Assembly: GCF_001921205.1 (NCBI RefSeq)
Contig: NZ_MSIE01000002.1
Location: 62,001 to 126,000, forward strand
Source of the DNA: Actinophytocola xanthii
Lineage (GTDB): Bacteria; Actinomycetota; Actinomycetes; Mycobacteriales; Pseudonocardiaceae
Reading direction: 5' to 3'
Length of the DNA stretch: 64,000 nt
Shown piece by piece: positions 8,826 to 16,890 of this stretch (position 1 is its first letter; the number at the start of each line of letters is the position of its first letter). The position numbers and the translations under genes were made by a program. The notes beneath the pieces are model-generated. The model was not told the origin of the DNA. It was given only the letters and a program-made list of their open reading frames with translations, and did not search any database.

Positions 8826-10760
8826 TCATCCCTCGCTGGTGCCTGGCACCCGGCGCCGGGTGAGCACCAGGAGCGCGCCGCCGCCGACCAGCAGGAGCGC
8901 GGCCACGCCGACGACGGTGCTCAGAGCCGACCCGGTGTAGGCGAGGCGGCTGCCCGTCGTGGTGCCCGGGGTGGCGGGGGGAAGTGGGCCGGTGTCGGTC
9001 CCCGGGGTGGGCGGCGTGCCGTCGGAACTGGTCGCGCGCGCGCTCTCGTCGCCGGTGGTCGGTGACGGGGCGCTCGTCTCCGAGGCGGGATCGGTGCTGC
9101 TGGGGACGGTGCTGCTGGGGTCGGTGCTGCCGGGGACGGTGGACGTCTCGGTCGTGGTGCTGGTCGTGGTGGTGCCGGTCGTGGTGTCGACGGTGGTGCT
9201 GGGAACCGTGCTCGGGTCGGTGGTGGTGTCGGCGGTCGTGCTGGTGGTGGCGGTCGTGCTGGTGGTGGGGGGTTCCGTCGTGGTGTCGGTGGTGGTTTCG
9301 ACGGTCGTGCTGGTGGTGGTCGTCTCCACCGTGGTGCTGGTGGTGGTTTCGACGGTGGTGCTTGGGGGAGGGGTGGGTTCGGTGCTGGGCGGGGGAGTGG
9401 TGGTGTCGGTCGTCGGTTCGGTGGTGGTTGTCGTGGGTTCGGTGGTGGTTGTCGTGGGTTCGGTGGTGGTTGAGGACTCCGTGGTGATGGGGGGAGTGGT
9501 TGTCTCGGTTGTGGGCTCGGTGGTGGTGGGGAGCGTGGCGGTCTCGGTGGTCGTTTCCGCGGTGGTGCTGGTAGTGGGTTCGGTCGTCGTGTCGACGGTG
9601 GTGATGGGGGCCGTGGTGGTGGTGGTTTCGGTGGACGGTTCCGTCGTCGTCTCGGGGGTGGTGGCGGGGACTGTGGCCTCGGTGGTGGTGCTCGTGGTCG
9701 AGGGCGCGGCGCCACAGTTCGGGAGCGTGCCGTTGAACGGGTACGCGTGGAACTCGTTGCCGGCGGTGCTGGCGTTGCTGCCGTGGACCAGCGCGCCCGA
9801 GGTGAAGAACCGGCCGCTGAAGCCGGGGGTGCTGACCGTCGTCGTGCTGGTCGGGGTGCCGACGAGCACGCTGCCCTGGAACTCGGAGCTGCCGTTGAGC
9901 GTGACGGTGTCGGCGTTCGGGAAGTTCCACAACAGCCGCTGGCCGTACTGGTCGATCTGGTCACGGCCCTCGAACGACCCGGACCAACTCGTGATGCGGG
10001 GCGCCGAGCCGGTCATGTTGATCAGAATCGTGGCGCCGTCCGGGATTCCCGCGAAGTCGATGCCCTGCATCCCGCCGCTGTTGCTGCCGATGTTGGCCGG
10101 CAGACTGAACACCTGGAGCATCGAGTGGCCGTCGCCGGTGAAGAGGGTGGACGCGTCGGTGCGGGTCACCGTTCCGGTCGTCGGCTGCGCGGCGTAGCAG
10201 GTGCTCTCCGTCCGCAGCGCGTCCGGGATCGAGGCGTACGGGGCGAAGGCGGCTGGGTCGTGTACCAGCGTCGTGTCGATCGTGCCGGTGCCGGTCAGCG
10301 CGCCCGCGTAGCGGACCGTACCCGCCTCGCCGGCGCGCAGTACCTGGCCGGCGGCGACGTGCACGTCGCCGCCGGTGACCATGAAGTCCAGGTCGGCCGG
10401 CGGCGGAACCTGCGAGCCCAGTCCGACGATGCCGATGTCGTAGCCGGTGTCCGGGCCCGTCTTGGCCAGGGTGAAGCCACCGCCGACGACGATGCGCCCC
10501 TCCGCCTCGGCCGCGGTTCCGGTCACCGTGAAGGACCGGCCGACGAAGATGTTGATCGCCTCGTCGCGGCCGTCGTAGACACCGTCGTCCGCCCCGTGCA
10601 CGGAGCGGTACGCGGCGGGGCACTCCTCCCCGACACAGGGGCCGGGCCCGGCCGTGGTCGTGGGCTCGCCGGCGGCGGAGCTGATGAAGGTCCCGGTGAG
10701 GACCACAGCGGCCAGCACGGTGGCGACGCCCACCCCTGCCGCGACACGACCCAGACTCAT
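8826..10760 (-). CDS. Choice-of-anchor A secreted protein with Thr-rich stalk and LAxTG wall anchor
   Basis: About 644 residues from the ATG at 10760. A signal peptide is followed by a choice-of-anchor A domain at about residues 50-330 (FVGRSFTVTGTA, AINIFVGRS, VLVGTPTST-type repeats of the fold). Then comes an approximately 250-residue Thr/Ser/Pro/Glu stalk, then LAYTG, a hydrophobic helix and TRRR. LAYTG fits the LAxTG signal of actinobacterial class E sortases, so the protein is probably linked to peptidoglycan and displayed on the surface. An in-frame TTG at 10820 would add 20 residues and overlap the upstream gene, but the first hydrophobic segment fits the ATG better. Confidence 0.8.
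   Translation of the reverse strand: MSLGRVAAGVGVATVLAAVVLTGTFISSAAGEPTTTAGPGPCVGEECPAAYRSVHGADDGVYDGRDEAINIFVGRSFTVTGTAAEAEGRIVVGGGFTLAKTGPDTGYDIGIVGLGSQVPPPADLDFMVTGGDVHVAAGQVLRAGEAGTVRYAGALTGTGTIDTTLVHDPAAFAPYASIPDALRTESTCYAAQPTTGTVTRTDASTLFTGDGHSMLQVFSLPANIGSNSGGMQGIDFAGIPDGATILINMTGSAPRITSWSGSFEGRDQIDQYGQRLLWNFPNADTVTLNGSSEFQGSVLVGTPTSTTTVSTPGFSGRFFTSGALVHGSNASTAGNEFHAYPFNGTLPNCGAAPSTTSTTTEATVPATTPETTTEPSTETTTTTAPITTVDTTTEPTTSTTAETTTETATLPTTTEPTTETTTPPITTESSTTTEPTTTTTEPTTTTTEPTTDTTTPPPSTEPTPPPSTTVETTTSTTVETTTTSTTVETTTDTTTEPPTTSTTATTSTTADTTTDPSTVPSTTVDTTTGTTTTSTTTETSTVPGSTDPSSTVPSSTDPASETSAPSPTTGDESARATSSDGTPPTPGTDTGPLPPATPGTTTGSRLAYTGSALSTVVGVAALLLVGGGALLVLTRRRVPGTSEG
9100..9700. repeat. 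Low-complexity coding repeats for the Thr-rich stalk
   Basis: The stretch is nearly pure G/T on the + strand and encodes TTTxPTTTT-like repeats on the - strand. The clearest unit is a 21-nt tandem repeat, GGTTCGGTGGTGGTTGTCGTG, at 9415-9435 and 9436-9456, with a degenerate third copy to about 9477. It is likely to vary in length by slippage. Confidence 0.75.
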
Positions 10761-10807
10761 GACGGAATGGTGCGGTACGGACAATCGCTTTAGACCGAAT
10801 AGGTGGG

Positions 10808-11500
10808 TCAACTCACGCAAACGGCGCAGTGCGGGGACCGGTGGGCACAGATTGACAACACAGAGTGACTACAGTTCGGCGCTGCATCGGTCTTCGGGGT
10901 GTCCCTCATTGCTTTGGTGACGGCGGCCGCGAGCACTCCTGCCGCTATGCCGTAGCCGATGAGGCCTCCGGCGAACACCGAGGGGGACTCCAGGTGAATC
11001 CGGACGAGAGTGGCCAGGACGTACCAGGTGTAGCCAAGGATGAGGGCTGGAGCGATGAGGTAGATCAACCAGATCGTGGGGCGATACCACCACGAGCCGG
11101 ACGGTCCGGGGTTGACCACGTACTCCCCGGCCCGGGACCCGATCAATGCGTGCTCATCCGGCGGAATACCGGCATAGCGGTGCATATGTCGTTCGAGAAT
11201 GACCAGGGAGTTCCCGTGCCTGCCGGACAGGGCGATGATGATGACGTTGTACAGCAGCCCCAACCACAGGGGTGCGGGCACCAGGGCGACCGCTGTCGGC
11301 GGTAGCTTGCCCACGTCGCCGAGGAATGCGACCGACGCGGTCAGATACGCCAGCTCCGCGCCGACCAGAGCGATATTGATGTTCAGCAGGGTGAGGGTCT
11401 CGGAGCGAGCGGCCTGGTAGATCGCGGTCAATGCCTGGACATCCTGGCGCTCGGGACCCGCGCGACCAGTGGCCTCCGGATTCCTCCTGCGTTTTATCAT
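10808..11500 (-). CDS. Multi-pass membrane protein, unknown
   Basis: About 230 residues from the ATG of MIKRRRNPE; an in-frame upstream start at 11542 would add 14 residues. A basic N-terminus precedes two close membrane helices (about residues 42-90). A soluble loop containing GRHGNSLVILERHMHRY follows, then two more helices (about 145-205) and a Cys-containing tail. I do not recognise the family. The arrangement resembles small actinobacterial membrane proteins of the SLATT/2TM type, but this is only an impression. It lies just upstream of the wall-anchored protein on the same strand. Confidence 0.6.
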   Translation of the reverse strand: MIKRRRNPEATGRAGPERQDVQALTAIYQAARSETLTLLNINIALVGAELAYLTASVAFLGDVGKLPPTAVALVPAPLWLGLLYNVIIIALSGRHGNSLVILERHMHRYAGIPPDEHALIGSRAGEYVVNPGPSGSWWYRPTIWLIYLIAPALILGYTWYVLATLVRIHLESPSVFAGGLIGYGIAAGVLAAAVTKAMRDTPKTDAAPNCSHSVLSICAHRSPHCAVCVS

Positions 11501-11623
11501 GTTTCTTCGCCGCTCCTGGAACTCACCGCCAGATATCCGCACTCATCGCTCACTGATCGCGCAGCGCTACAGGACCCGTACCCTGTTCACCACAACATGT
11601 GACCACGCCGGGGGTGCCGACCA

Positions 11624-12664
11624 GTGGACCAGCGAGCTGCCGTGGCCGGTTCGCGGTCCACCCCCACGGGCGAGGGCTCCGGGGCGGAGCTGCTCGCACT
11701 GGTGCGCTCGGTCGGGTTCGCCGGGCGGATTCCGGACCTCCGGCGCCGGGCCAGGACCTACGTCGCCACCTACGACGCGATCGTTCCGCCGATCGTTGAG
11801 TCCACTGTGGATGATCCGGTGCGGCGTGCGCACGTCGTGGCGGCACTGCGCTCGGCCGGCGTGAAGCTGTGCTTCCTCATCGCCGGGTACGCCGCGACGG
11901 CGGGCATCCCCCTTCGGGTCGACCTGGGCGTGCTGGCCGGCGTGGTCACCCGCGCCTACGACGACCTGCTCGACGATCGTGACGAGAACGGCGGTGGCGA
12001 GAACGGCGGTGGCGGAGACAGCGCCGAGCTGGACCGACGGCTCGCGGAGCTCTTCGCGGGCGGCAGCTTCCATCCGGTGGGTGACCTCGAGCGGCTGTTC
12101 CTCGGCATCTACCGGGAGGTCGAGCGGCGGTTGGACCGCCCGGCGAGCGACCCGATCTTCGCCGCCCTGCGCCGGTTGCACGAGTTCCAGATCCGCTCGC
12201 GGCGCCAGCGCGACCCGGGCATCCCGAGCGCGGAGCTGGCCGAGGTCACCCGCGGGAAGGGCGCCTATGGCACCGTCGTCATGTTGGGGCTGGCGAGGCC
12301 GGCGATGGGGGAGGCGGAGATGGCGCTGCTGCGCGAGCTCGGCGGCGTGCTCCAGCAGCTCGACGACTGCCAGGACGTCGAGCTGGACCGGCGGGCCGGG
12401 GTGACCACGGCGGCCACCCGGGGACAGCTCACGCTCGGTGACGTCTGCCGCCGGCTCCGTGAGCTGGCACCCGTGCTTCGGGCACACTACGGACGAGTAC
12501 GACCGCTGTACGCCGTCGTCTACGTCTACCTCTGGTTCTGTTTCGTCCGCAGGCGCTGGCCCCGCCTCGGCACCGGACACGGCGCGGCTCGAACACCCTT
12601 TGGCATCCTGCTCCGACCCGGCGACAATGTGGGGCAGCGGGCCAGCGACCGTCACGAGCGGTGA
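11624..12664 (+). CDS. Class I isoprenoid synthase-like enzyme
   Basis: A 346-residue all-helical protein starting at GTG. Two Asp-rich motifs are present: AYDDLLDD near residue 115 and LQQLDDCQDVELD near residue 248. They match the first and second metal-binding motifs of trans-prenyltransferases and class I terpene synthases, which ionise an allylic diphosphate with Mg2+. Between them lies a charged Gly-rich insert encoded by a 15-nt tandem duplication (11984-12013). It is annotated elsewhere as 'class 1 isoprenoid biosynthesis enzyme'. No other terpenoid gene is near. Product chain length or cyclisation cannot be inferred. Confidence 0.7.
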   Translation: MDQRAAVAGSRSTPTGEGSGAELLALVRSVGFAGRIPDLRRRARTYVATYDAIVPPIVESTVDDPVRRAHVVAALRSAGVKLCFLIAGYAATAGIPLRVDLGVLAGVVTRAYDDLLDDRDENGGGENGGGGDSAELDRRLAELFAGGSFHPVGDLERLFLGIYREVERRLDRPASDPIFAALRRLHEFQIRSRRQRDPGIPSAELAEVTRGKGAYGTVVMLGLARPAMGEAEMALLRELGGVLQQLDDCQDVELDRRAGVTTAATRGQLTLGDVCRRLRELAPVLRAHYGRVRPLYAVVYVYLWFCFVRRRWPRLGTGHGAARTPFGILLRPGDNVGQRASDRHER

Positions 12665-13440
12665 CCGGATGGCGATCCAGCGGGTGGGGAGGTGCGGCAG
12701 TGGGAGGTGGACCGTCCGGCGGGACCGCGCCGCTTCGCCCTGACCTGGCGATCCCGGTGGCCGGTGCCCCGTCGCCGGTGCTGTCCGGGCTGTTCGCCGG
12801 GCACGAGCCGGCCTTCGACCGGGCTCGCCGGCGGAGCGCGTGGGTCGTCGCCGCCGCGGCCGGGCTCCTGGTGGCCGGCCAGTTCGCCGTGGTCGACCCG
12901 CTGCGCGAGCCGGTGACCGCGCTCGGTGTCGTGCTCGCGGCGTGCGCGTCGGTGTGGCTGGCGTCGCTGATGGTGCTGGAGCGCCGGCAGCGGGACTTCG
13001 CGCGCACGTGGCTCGCCGCGCGGACGGCGTCGCTGCGCACGAGCGAGTTCGAGATCGTCCGATGCACCGCCGGCGACCGCGCCTACGACCTCAACGACGC
13101 CGAGTCGACCGCCGAGCTGTTGCGCAGCTCCGCCGCCGACGCGCGCCTGGTGCTCGAGTTCGCCTACCCCCCGGCGAACCTCGAGCGCGCGCACCGCCGG
13201 ATGCGCGAGGTGCAGATCCGCGCCGTGCTGCGGGGGCGGTCCCGGGCGAGGATCCGGTTCCCGGCCGCTCGCTACGGCCTGGACGCCACCGGTCGCCGAA
13301 CCTTCTGGCTGCTCGGCGTGCCCGCCGTGGTCACCGCCGCAGCGCCAGCCGGTCCCGCAGCAGCTCGTGGCGGAACTGGTAGTACGGACCGGCCAGCCGC
13401 AGCACCCCCAGCCGGTGAGCGTCCGCCAGGAACGACATGA
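12661..13440 (+). CDS. Two-helix membrane protein, unknown
   Basis: A 259-residue protein whose GTG overlaps the stop of the isoprenoid synthase-like gene (GTGA), suggesting coupling. After an approximately 55-residue Gly/Pro-rich N-terminus come two membrane helices at about residues 60-105. A soluble domain follows (about 110-215, with VLEFAYPPANLERAHRRM), and the tail is Ala/Pro-rich. The last 110 bp overlap the 3' end of the NACHT gene on the opposite strand. The low-complexity tail may simply be read-through of that antisense sequence. Function unknown. Confidence 0.55.
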   Translation: MTGWRSSGWGGAAVGGGPSGGTAPLRPDLAIPVAGAPSPVLSGLFAGHEPAFDRARRRSAWVVAAAAGLLVAGQFAVVDPLREPVTALGVVLAACASVWLASLMVLERRQRDFARTWLAARTASLRTSEFEIVRCTAGDRAYDLNDAESTAELLRSSAADARLVLEFAYPPANLERAHRRMREVQIRAVLRGRSRARIRFPAARYGLDATGRRTFWLLGVPAVVTAAAPAGPAAARGGTGSTDRPAAAPPAGERPPGTT

Positions 13441-15298
13441 GCCGCAGCGGCGTCGAGCCGCGCAGTGCCAGCCAGATCCGGGTCGTGTTGAACCGGCCGG
13501 ACGCGCTCGTCGCGTGCACGACCAGGCCGAGTCCGCCCGCGCCGAGCACCGCGCCGACCCCCACGCCGAGCAACGCCACCAACACCGGGTGCTCGACCGG
13601 CACCGCCAGGTTCGCGGCGCCCAGCACGCCGGCCAGGGTTCCGCCGACCGCCGCACCGAGGACCGCGCCGAGCACCGCCGCGGACAGCACCGCGCGCCGG
13701 TCGCCCCGGACCAGGGTGTCGGGGGTGACCGCCTCCTTCGGCTCGGTCGGCTCGGTGAACCGGCGGATCACGCCGAACGCGACGCCGAACACCAGCCCGA
13801 CCACCGCGCCGTAGGCAACTCCGTAGACCGCGGCGACGGCGATTCCGCCGGCCGCGGCGCCGATCAGCCCGAACATGAGGTCGCGGCCCACCTCGTTGCG
13901 GCGCAGTATCCGCGGCACGAACCGGCGCGGCGCCTCGGCCGGCAACAGCCCGAGCAGCGCGCCGCCGCCGACGCCCACCGCGAGCCCGAGCAACGCACCG
14001 AGCCCCGGCCGGCCGAACAGCCCCAGCAACAGCCACCCGAGCAGCGTCGACAGCGTCCCACCGACCATGATCCCGTTGGCGACGAACACCCAGCGCGGCA
14101 CCGTGCGCCACAGCTGCCACCAGGCCAGCTCGCGCTCGTCGAGGCGGGCCAGGAACGCGAGCCAGCGCTCGGCGCGGGCCGGGTGCCAGCGACGCGGTGC
14201 CCGGGCCGGAGTGGACAGCGGTGAGGGCGGACGCGTGACGAACGCCTGCCGGGTGAACTCGTCCAGCAGCCGCGCCTCGACGCGCTCGGGCGTGTCCAGC
14301 TCGAGCAGCTCGGCCGGGTCGGTGTCGGGCTCGCTGTAGGTGGTGCGGGCAAGGGAGAGCATCAACGGCGTGCGCAGTGCCTCGGCGAGCGGGTCGGAGA
14401 CGCGGTCGGACAGCCGGTCGAGCACCTGCTCCCACTGCTCGAGCCGGTCGCTCGCGGCGGAGTCGAGCAGGTAGCCGGCGACCGCGTCGTCCTCCAGCGG
14501 GAGCAGCGTCACCACCTGCGACTCGCGGATCGGCCCGCCGGCGTTGGCCCGGTCGAACTCGCCGCTGCGGCAGGTGAGTACGAGCGGCTCGGCGACCCCG
14601 CGGTCGGAGTCGAGCGCGCGCAGTGCCGCTCCCCGCCGCCGGTCGGCCATCTCGTCGAGCCCGTCCAGGACGGGCAGGATCCGGTGCTTGGCGAGCAGGT
14701 CGCGAACGGCGGTGGCACCGAAGCGGGACTCGTTGCCGAGGAACGGGTAGGTCTCGAGGATGCTGCGCATCAGCCAGGCGTCGAGGTTCTCCTTCGGGTT
14801 CCACGCGGAGACCTGCAACAGCACCGGCACCCGGGCGATCGTCGGGCGGCGGAGCAGCTCCAGCAGGAGGAGCACGCACAGTCCGGTCTTGCCGGCGCCC
14901 GGCTCACCGACGACGACGAGCCGCCGAGGAGCCTCGGCGTAGTCGGTGACGAGCGTGGTGAGGTCGACGACGGTGCGGCCGGTGCGGCACCGCACGGGCA
15001 GCCGCTGCCCGTCGTCGAGCAGGCGTCGGCGCGCCTCGGCCTCCCATTGCCGGCGAACCTCCCAGGCGAGGGTGTCGGCCGCGTCGTCGAGCTGCGCGGC
15101 CGAGCTGGTCCCGGCGTCCCGGGACCACCGGGTGGCCGCGAGCAACTGGGTGAGCGCGGCGGCCCCGGACAGGACGGTGAGCAGCGTGGTCGTCGTGGAA
15201 GCGCCGTAGCGCAGCCACATCACCGCGAGACCGGCGACCAGCACGCACCAGACGGCGAGTTGGACGAGCGCGGCGCGTCGGGACATCTGGCCATTCAA
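13331..15298 (-). CDS. Membrane-associated NACHT-family NTPase
   Basis: A 655-residue STAND NTPase. Two N-terminal membrane helices (about residues 10-55) precede a NACHT domain with Walker A GEPGAGKT (about residue 130) and Walker B VLDGLDEM (about residue 218). An approximately 250-residue region with many Gly/Ala/Leu-rich hydrophobic segments follows, probably eight or more membrane passes. The C-terminus is a soluble segment, HRLGVLRLAGPYYQFRHELL. This N-TM, NACHT, poly-TM layout recurs in actinomycetes. Bacterial NACHT proteins can be antiphage sensors, but no effector domain or other defence gene is visible beside it. Confidence 0.85.
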   Translation of the reverse strand: MNGQMSRRAALVQLAVWCVLVAGLAVMWLRYGASTTTTLLTVLSGAAALTQLLAATRWSRDAGTSSAAQLDDAADTLAWEVRRQWEAEARRRLLDDGQRLPVRCRTGRTVVDLTTLVTDYAEAPRRLVVVGEPGAGKTGLCVLLLLELLRRPTIARVPVLLQVSAWNPKENLDAWLMRSILETYPFLGNESRFGATAVRDLLAKHRILPVLDGLDEMADRRRGAALRALDSDRGVAEPLVLTCRSGEFDRANAGGPIRESQVVTLLPLEDDAVAGYLLDSAASDRLEQWEQVLDRLSDRVSDPLAEALRTPLMLSLARTTYSEPDTDPAELLELDTPERVEARLLDEFTRQAFVTRPPSPLSTPARAPRRWHPARAERWLAFLARLDERELAWWQLWRTVPRWVFVANGIMVGGTLSTLLGWLLLGLFGRPGLGALLGLAVGVGGGALLGLLPAEAPRRFVPRILRRNEVGRDLMFGLIGAAAGGIAVAAVYGVAYGAVVGLVFGVAFGVIRRFTEPTEPKEAVTPDTLVRGDRRAVLSAAVLGAVLGAAVGGTLAGVLGAANLAVPVEHPVLVALLGVGVGAVLGAGGLGLVVHATSASGRFNTTRIWLALRGSTPLRLMSFLADAHRLGVLRLAGPYYQFRHELLRDRLALRR

Positions 15299-15385
15299 CC
15301 GAACACCGAGCGCTCACACCACGACACGTCTGGCGCACGGCGTCCGTTCGGGCCGGAATGATCCGGCTGCCGGTAGCGTGACGCC

Positions 15386-15769
15386 ATGCACCGCAGCCGG
15401 TTCGTCGGAATCCTGATCGACACGCCCGCCGCCGAGGCCGGCGCGGAGGTGGACTTCTGGTCCGCCGCGCTGGGGGTCCCGGCCTTCCCGGCCCCGGGGG
15501 AGGAGCAGTTCACGGTGCTGGACCGGGCGGTCCCCGACCTGTTCACGGTCGTCCAGGCGGTCGAGGACGGCCCGCCGCGCTACCACGTCGACATCGAGAC
15601 CGACGACCTCGAGGCCGAGGTCGCCCGGCTGACCGCGCTGGGCGCTGAGCGGGTGTCGGGGTGGAAGGAGGCGCACACGCTGCGCACCCCGGCCGGGCAC
15701 ATGCTCTGCGTGGTTCCCGTGCACAGCGATCCCGAGACGTTCGCCCGGCTGGCGCGAACCTGGCCCTGA
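15386..15769 (+). CDS. VOC/glyoxalase-like protein
   Basis: A 127-residue single-copy vicinal-oxygen-chelate protein of the glyoxalase_6 type. It has the beta-alpha-beta-beta-beta pattern: FVGILIDTP, FWSAALGVP, YHVDIETDD as the middle strand, and AGHMLCVVP at the end. Such proteins act as small dioxygenases, isomerases or resistance proteins, usually as dimers. No specific activity can be inferred. Its stop codon lies inside a hairpin shared with the convergent racemase gene. Confidence 0.75.
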   Translation: MHRSRFVGILIDTPAAEAGAEVDFWSAALGVPAFPAPGEEQFTVLDRAVPDLFTVVQAVEDGPPRYHVDIETDDLEAEVARLTALGAERVSGWKEAHTLRTPAGHMLCVVPVHSDPETFARLARTWP

Positions 15770-15789
15770 GCCGGCGGCCGGGCTCAGGG
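15764..15789. terminator. Bidirectional hairpin covering both convergent stop codons
   Basis: CCCTGAGCC (15764-15772), an 8-nt loop, then GGCTCAGGG (15781-15789) form a perfect 9-bp stem. The stem contains the TGA of the VOC gene and the TGA of the racemase gene, so one structure can end both transcripts. Confidence 0.75.
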
Positions 15790-16890
15790 GGTGAGCCACT
15801 CCGTCGTCGTGGTGACCTCGGCCAGGCGGTCCGGGTCCGGCGCCACGCCGAGACCGGGCCCGACCGGCACGGCGAGGTGTCCGTCGGCCAGGACGAAGGG
15901 TGTGGTGACGTCGGCCGCGTAGTAGCGGCCGGACGCCGACGTGTCGCCGGGGAGGGTGAACCCGGGCAGGGCGGCGAGAGCGACGTTGGCTGCCCGGCCG
16001 AGGCCGGTCTCCAGCATCCCGCCGCACCACACCGGCACGCCGTGCGCGACGCACACGTCGTGGATGCGGCGCGCCTCGAGGTACCCGCCGACCCGCCCGG
16101 GTTTGATGTTCACCACCTGGCACGCGCCCAGCCGGATCGCGGCCGCGGCATCGCGCGCCGAGGTGATGCTCTCGTCCAGGCAGACCGGCGTCCGGATCCG
16201 TCGGGCCAGCTCCACATGACCGAGCACATCCTCCTCGTCGAGCGGTTGCTCGATGAGGAGGAGATCGAAGTCGTCCAGCCGGGCCAGCTGGCGCGCGTCG
16301 CCGAGCGTGTAGGCGGTGTTCGCGTCCACCTGGAGCAGCACGTCGTCGCCGTAGCGCTCGCGGACCGCGCGCACCGGCTCGACGTCCCAGCCCGGCTCGA
16401 TCTTCAGCTTGATGCGGACGTAGCCCTCGTCCAGGTAGCCGCCGACCGCGTCGAGCAGCTCGGGGACGCTGTCCATGATGCCCACCGACACCCCGCACGG
16501 AACCCGGTCGTGCACCGCGCCCAGCTCCCGCGCGAACGAGCGGCCCTCCGCGCGCAGCTCGGCGTCGAGCACCGCCATCTCCAGCGCCGCCTTCGCCATC
16601 CGGTGGCCCTTGAACGGCGCGAGCAGCTCCGCGACGGCGTGCGCGCCCGGCAGGTCGACACCGGTCAGCGCCGGTACGAGGAACCGGCGCAGCACGTCCG
16701 CCGCCGCGTCGGCGTACTCCGAGGAGTAGTGCGGCGTGTCCATCGCCACGCACTCGCCGAAGCCCTCGGCGTCGTCGGTCACGACCCGGACCAGCAGCAC
16801 GTCCCGGCTGGTCTGGGTGCCGAACGAGGTTCGGAACGGCGCGACCAACGGCATCGCCACCCGGCGCAGTTCCACTCCGGTGAGCTTCAC
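15784..16890 (-). CDS. N-succinylamino-acid racemase / o-succinylbenzoate synthase
   Basis: A 368-residue enolase-superfamily enzyme (MLE subgroup). The barrel carries the two catalytic lysines K163 (in RIKLKIE) and K263 (in NIKPGRVGG) and metal ligands D189, E214 and D239. Length and numbering are the same as I recall for the Amycolatopsis NSAR/OSBS enzyme. Such enzymes racemise N-succinyl amino acids and often also make o-succinylbenzoate for menaquinone. The neighbours here are a GNAT acyltransferase and an M20 hydrolase, not men genes, so the racemase role in D-to-L amino acid conversion is favoured. The GTG start overlaps the GNAT stop (GTGA). Confidence 0.9.
   Translation of the reverse strand: MKLTGVELRRVAMPLVAPFRTSFGTQTSRDVLLVRVVTDDAEGFGECVAMDTPHYSSEYADAAADVLRRFLVPALTGVDLPGAHAVAELLAPFKGHRMAKAALEMAVLDAELRAEGRSFARELGAVHDRVPCGVSVGIMDSVPELLDAVGGYLDEGYVRIKLKIEPGWDVEPVRAVRERYGDDVLLQVDANTAYTLGDARQLARLDDFDLLLIEQPLDEEDVLGHVELARRIRTPVCLDESITSARDAAAAIRLGACQVVNIKPGRVGGYLEARRIHDVCVAHGVPVWCGGMLETGLGRAANVALAALPGFTLPGDTSASGRYYAADVTTPFVLADGHLAVPVGPGLGVAPDPDRLAEVTTTTEWLTP

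Noticed and set aside
9100-9700. Possible CRISPR or other interspaced repeat array
   Set aside because: The repeats are contiguous coding repeats for Thr-rich residues, with no unique spacers and no cas genes.
15784-16890. Menaquinone biosynthesis role (menC) as main function of the enolase-superfamily gene
   Set aside because: No other men genes are near. Operon mates are the GNAT and M20 enzymes of the succinyl-amino-acid pathway, though OSBS side activity cannot be excluded.
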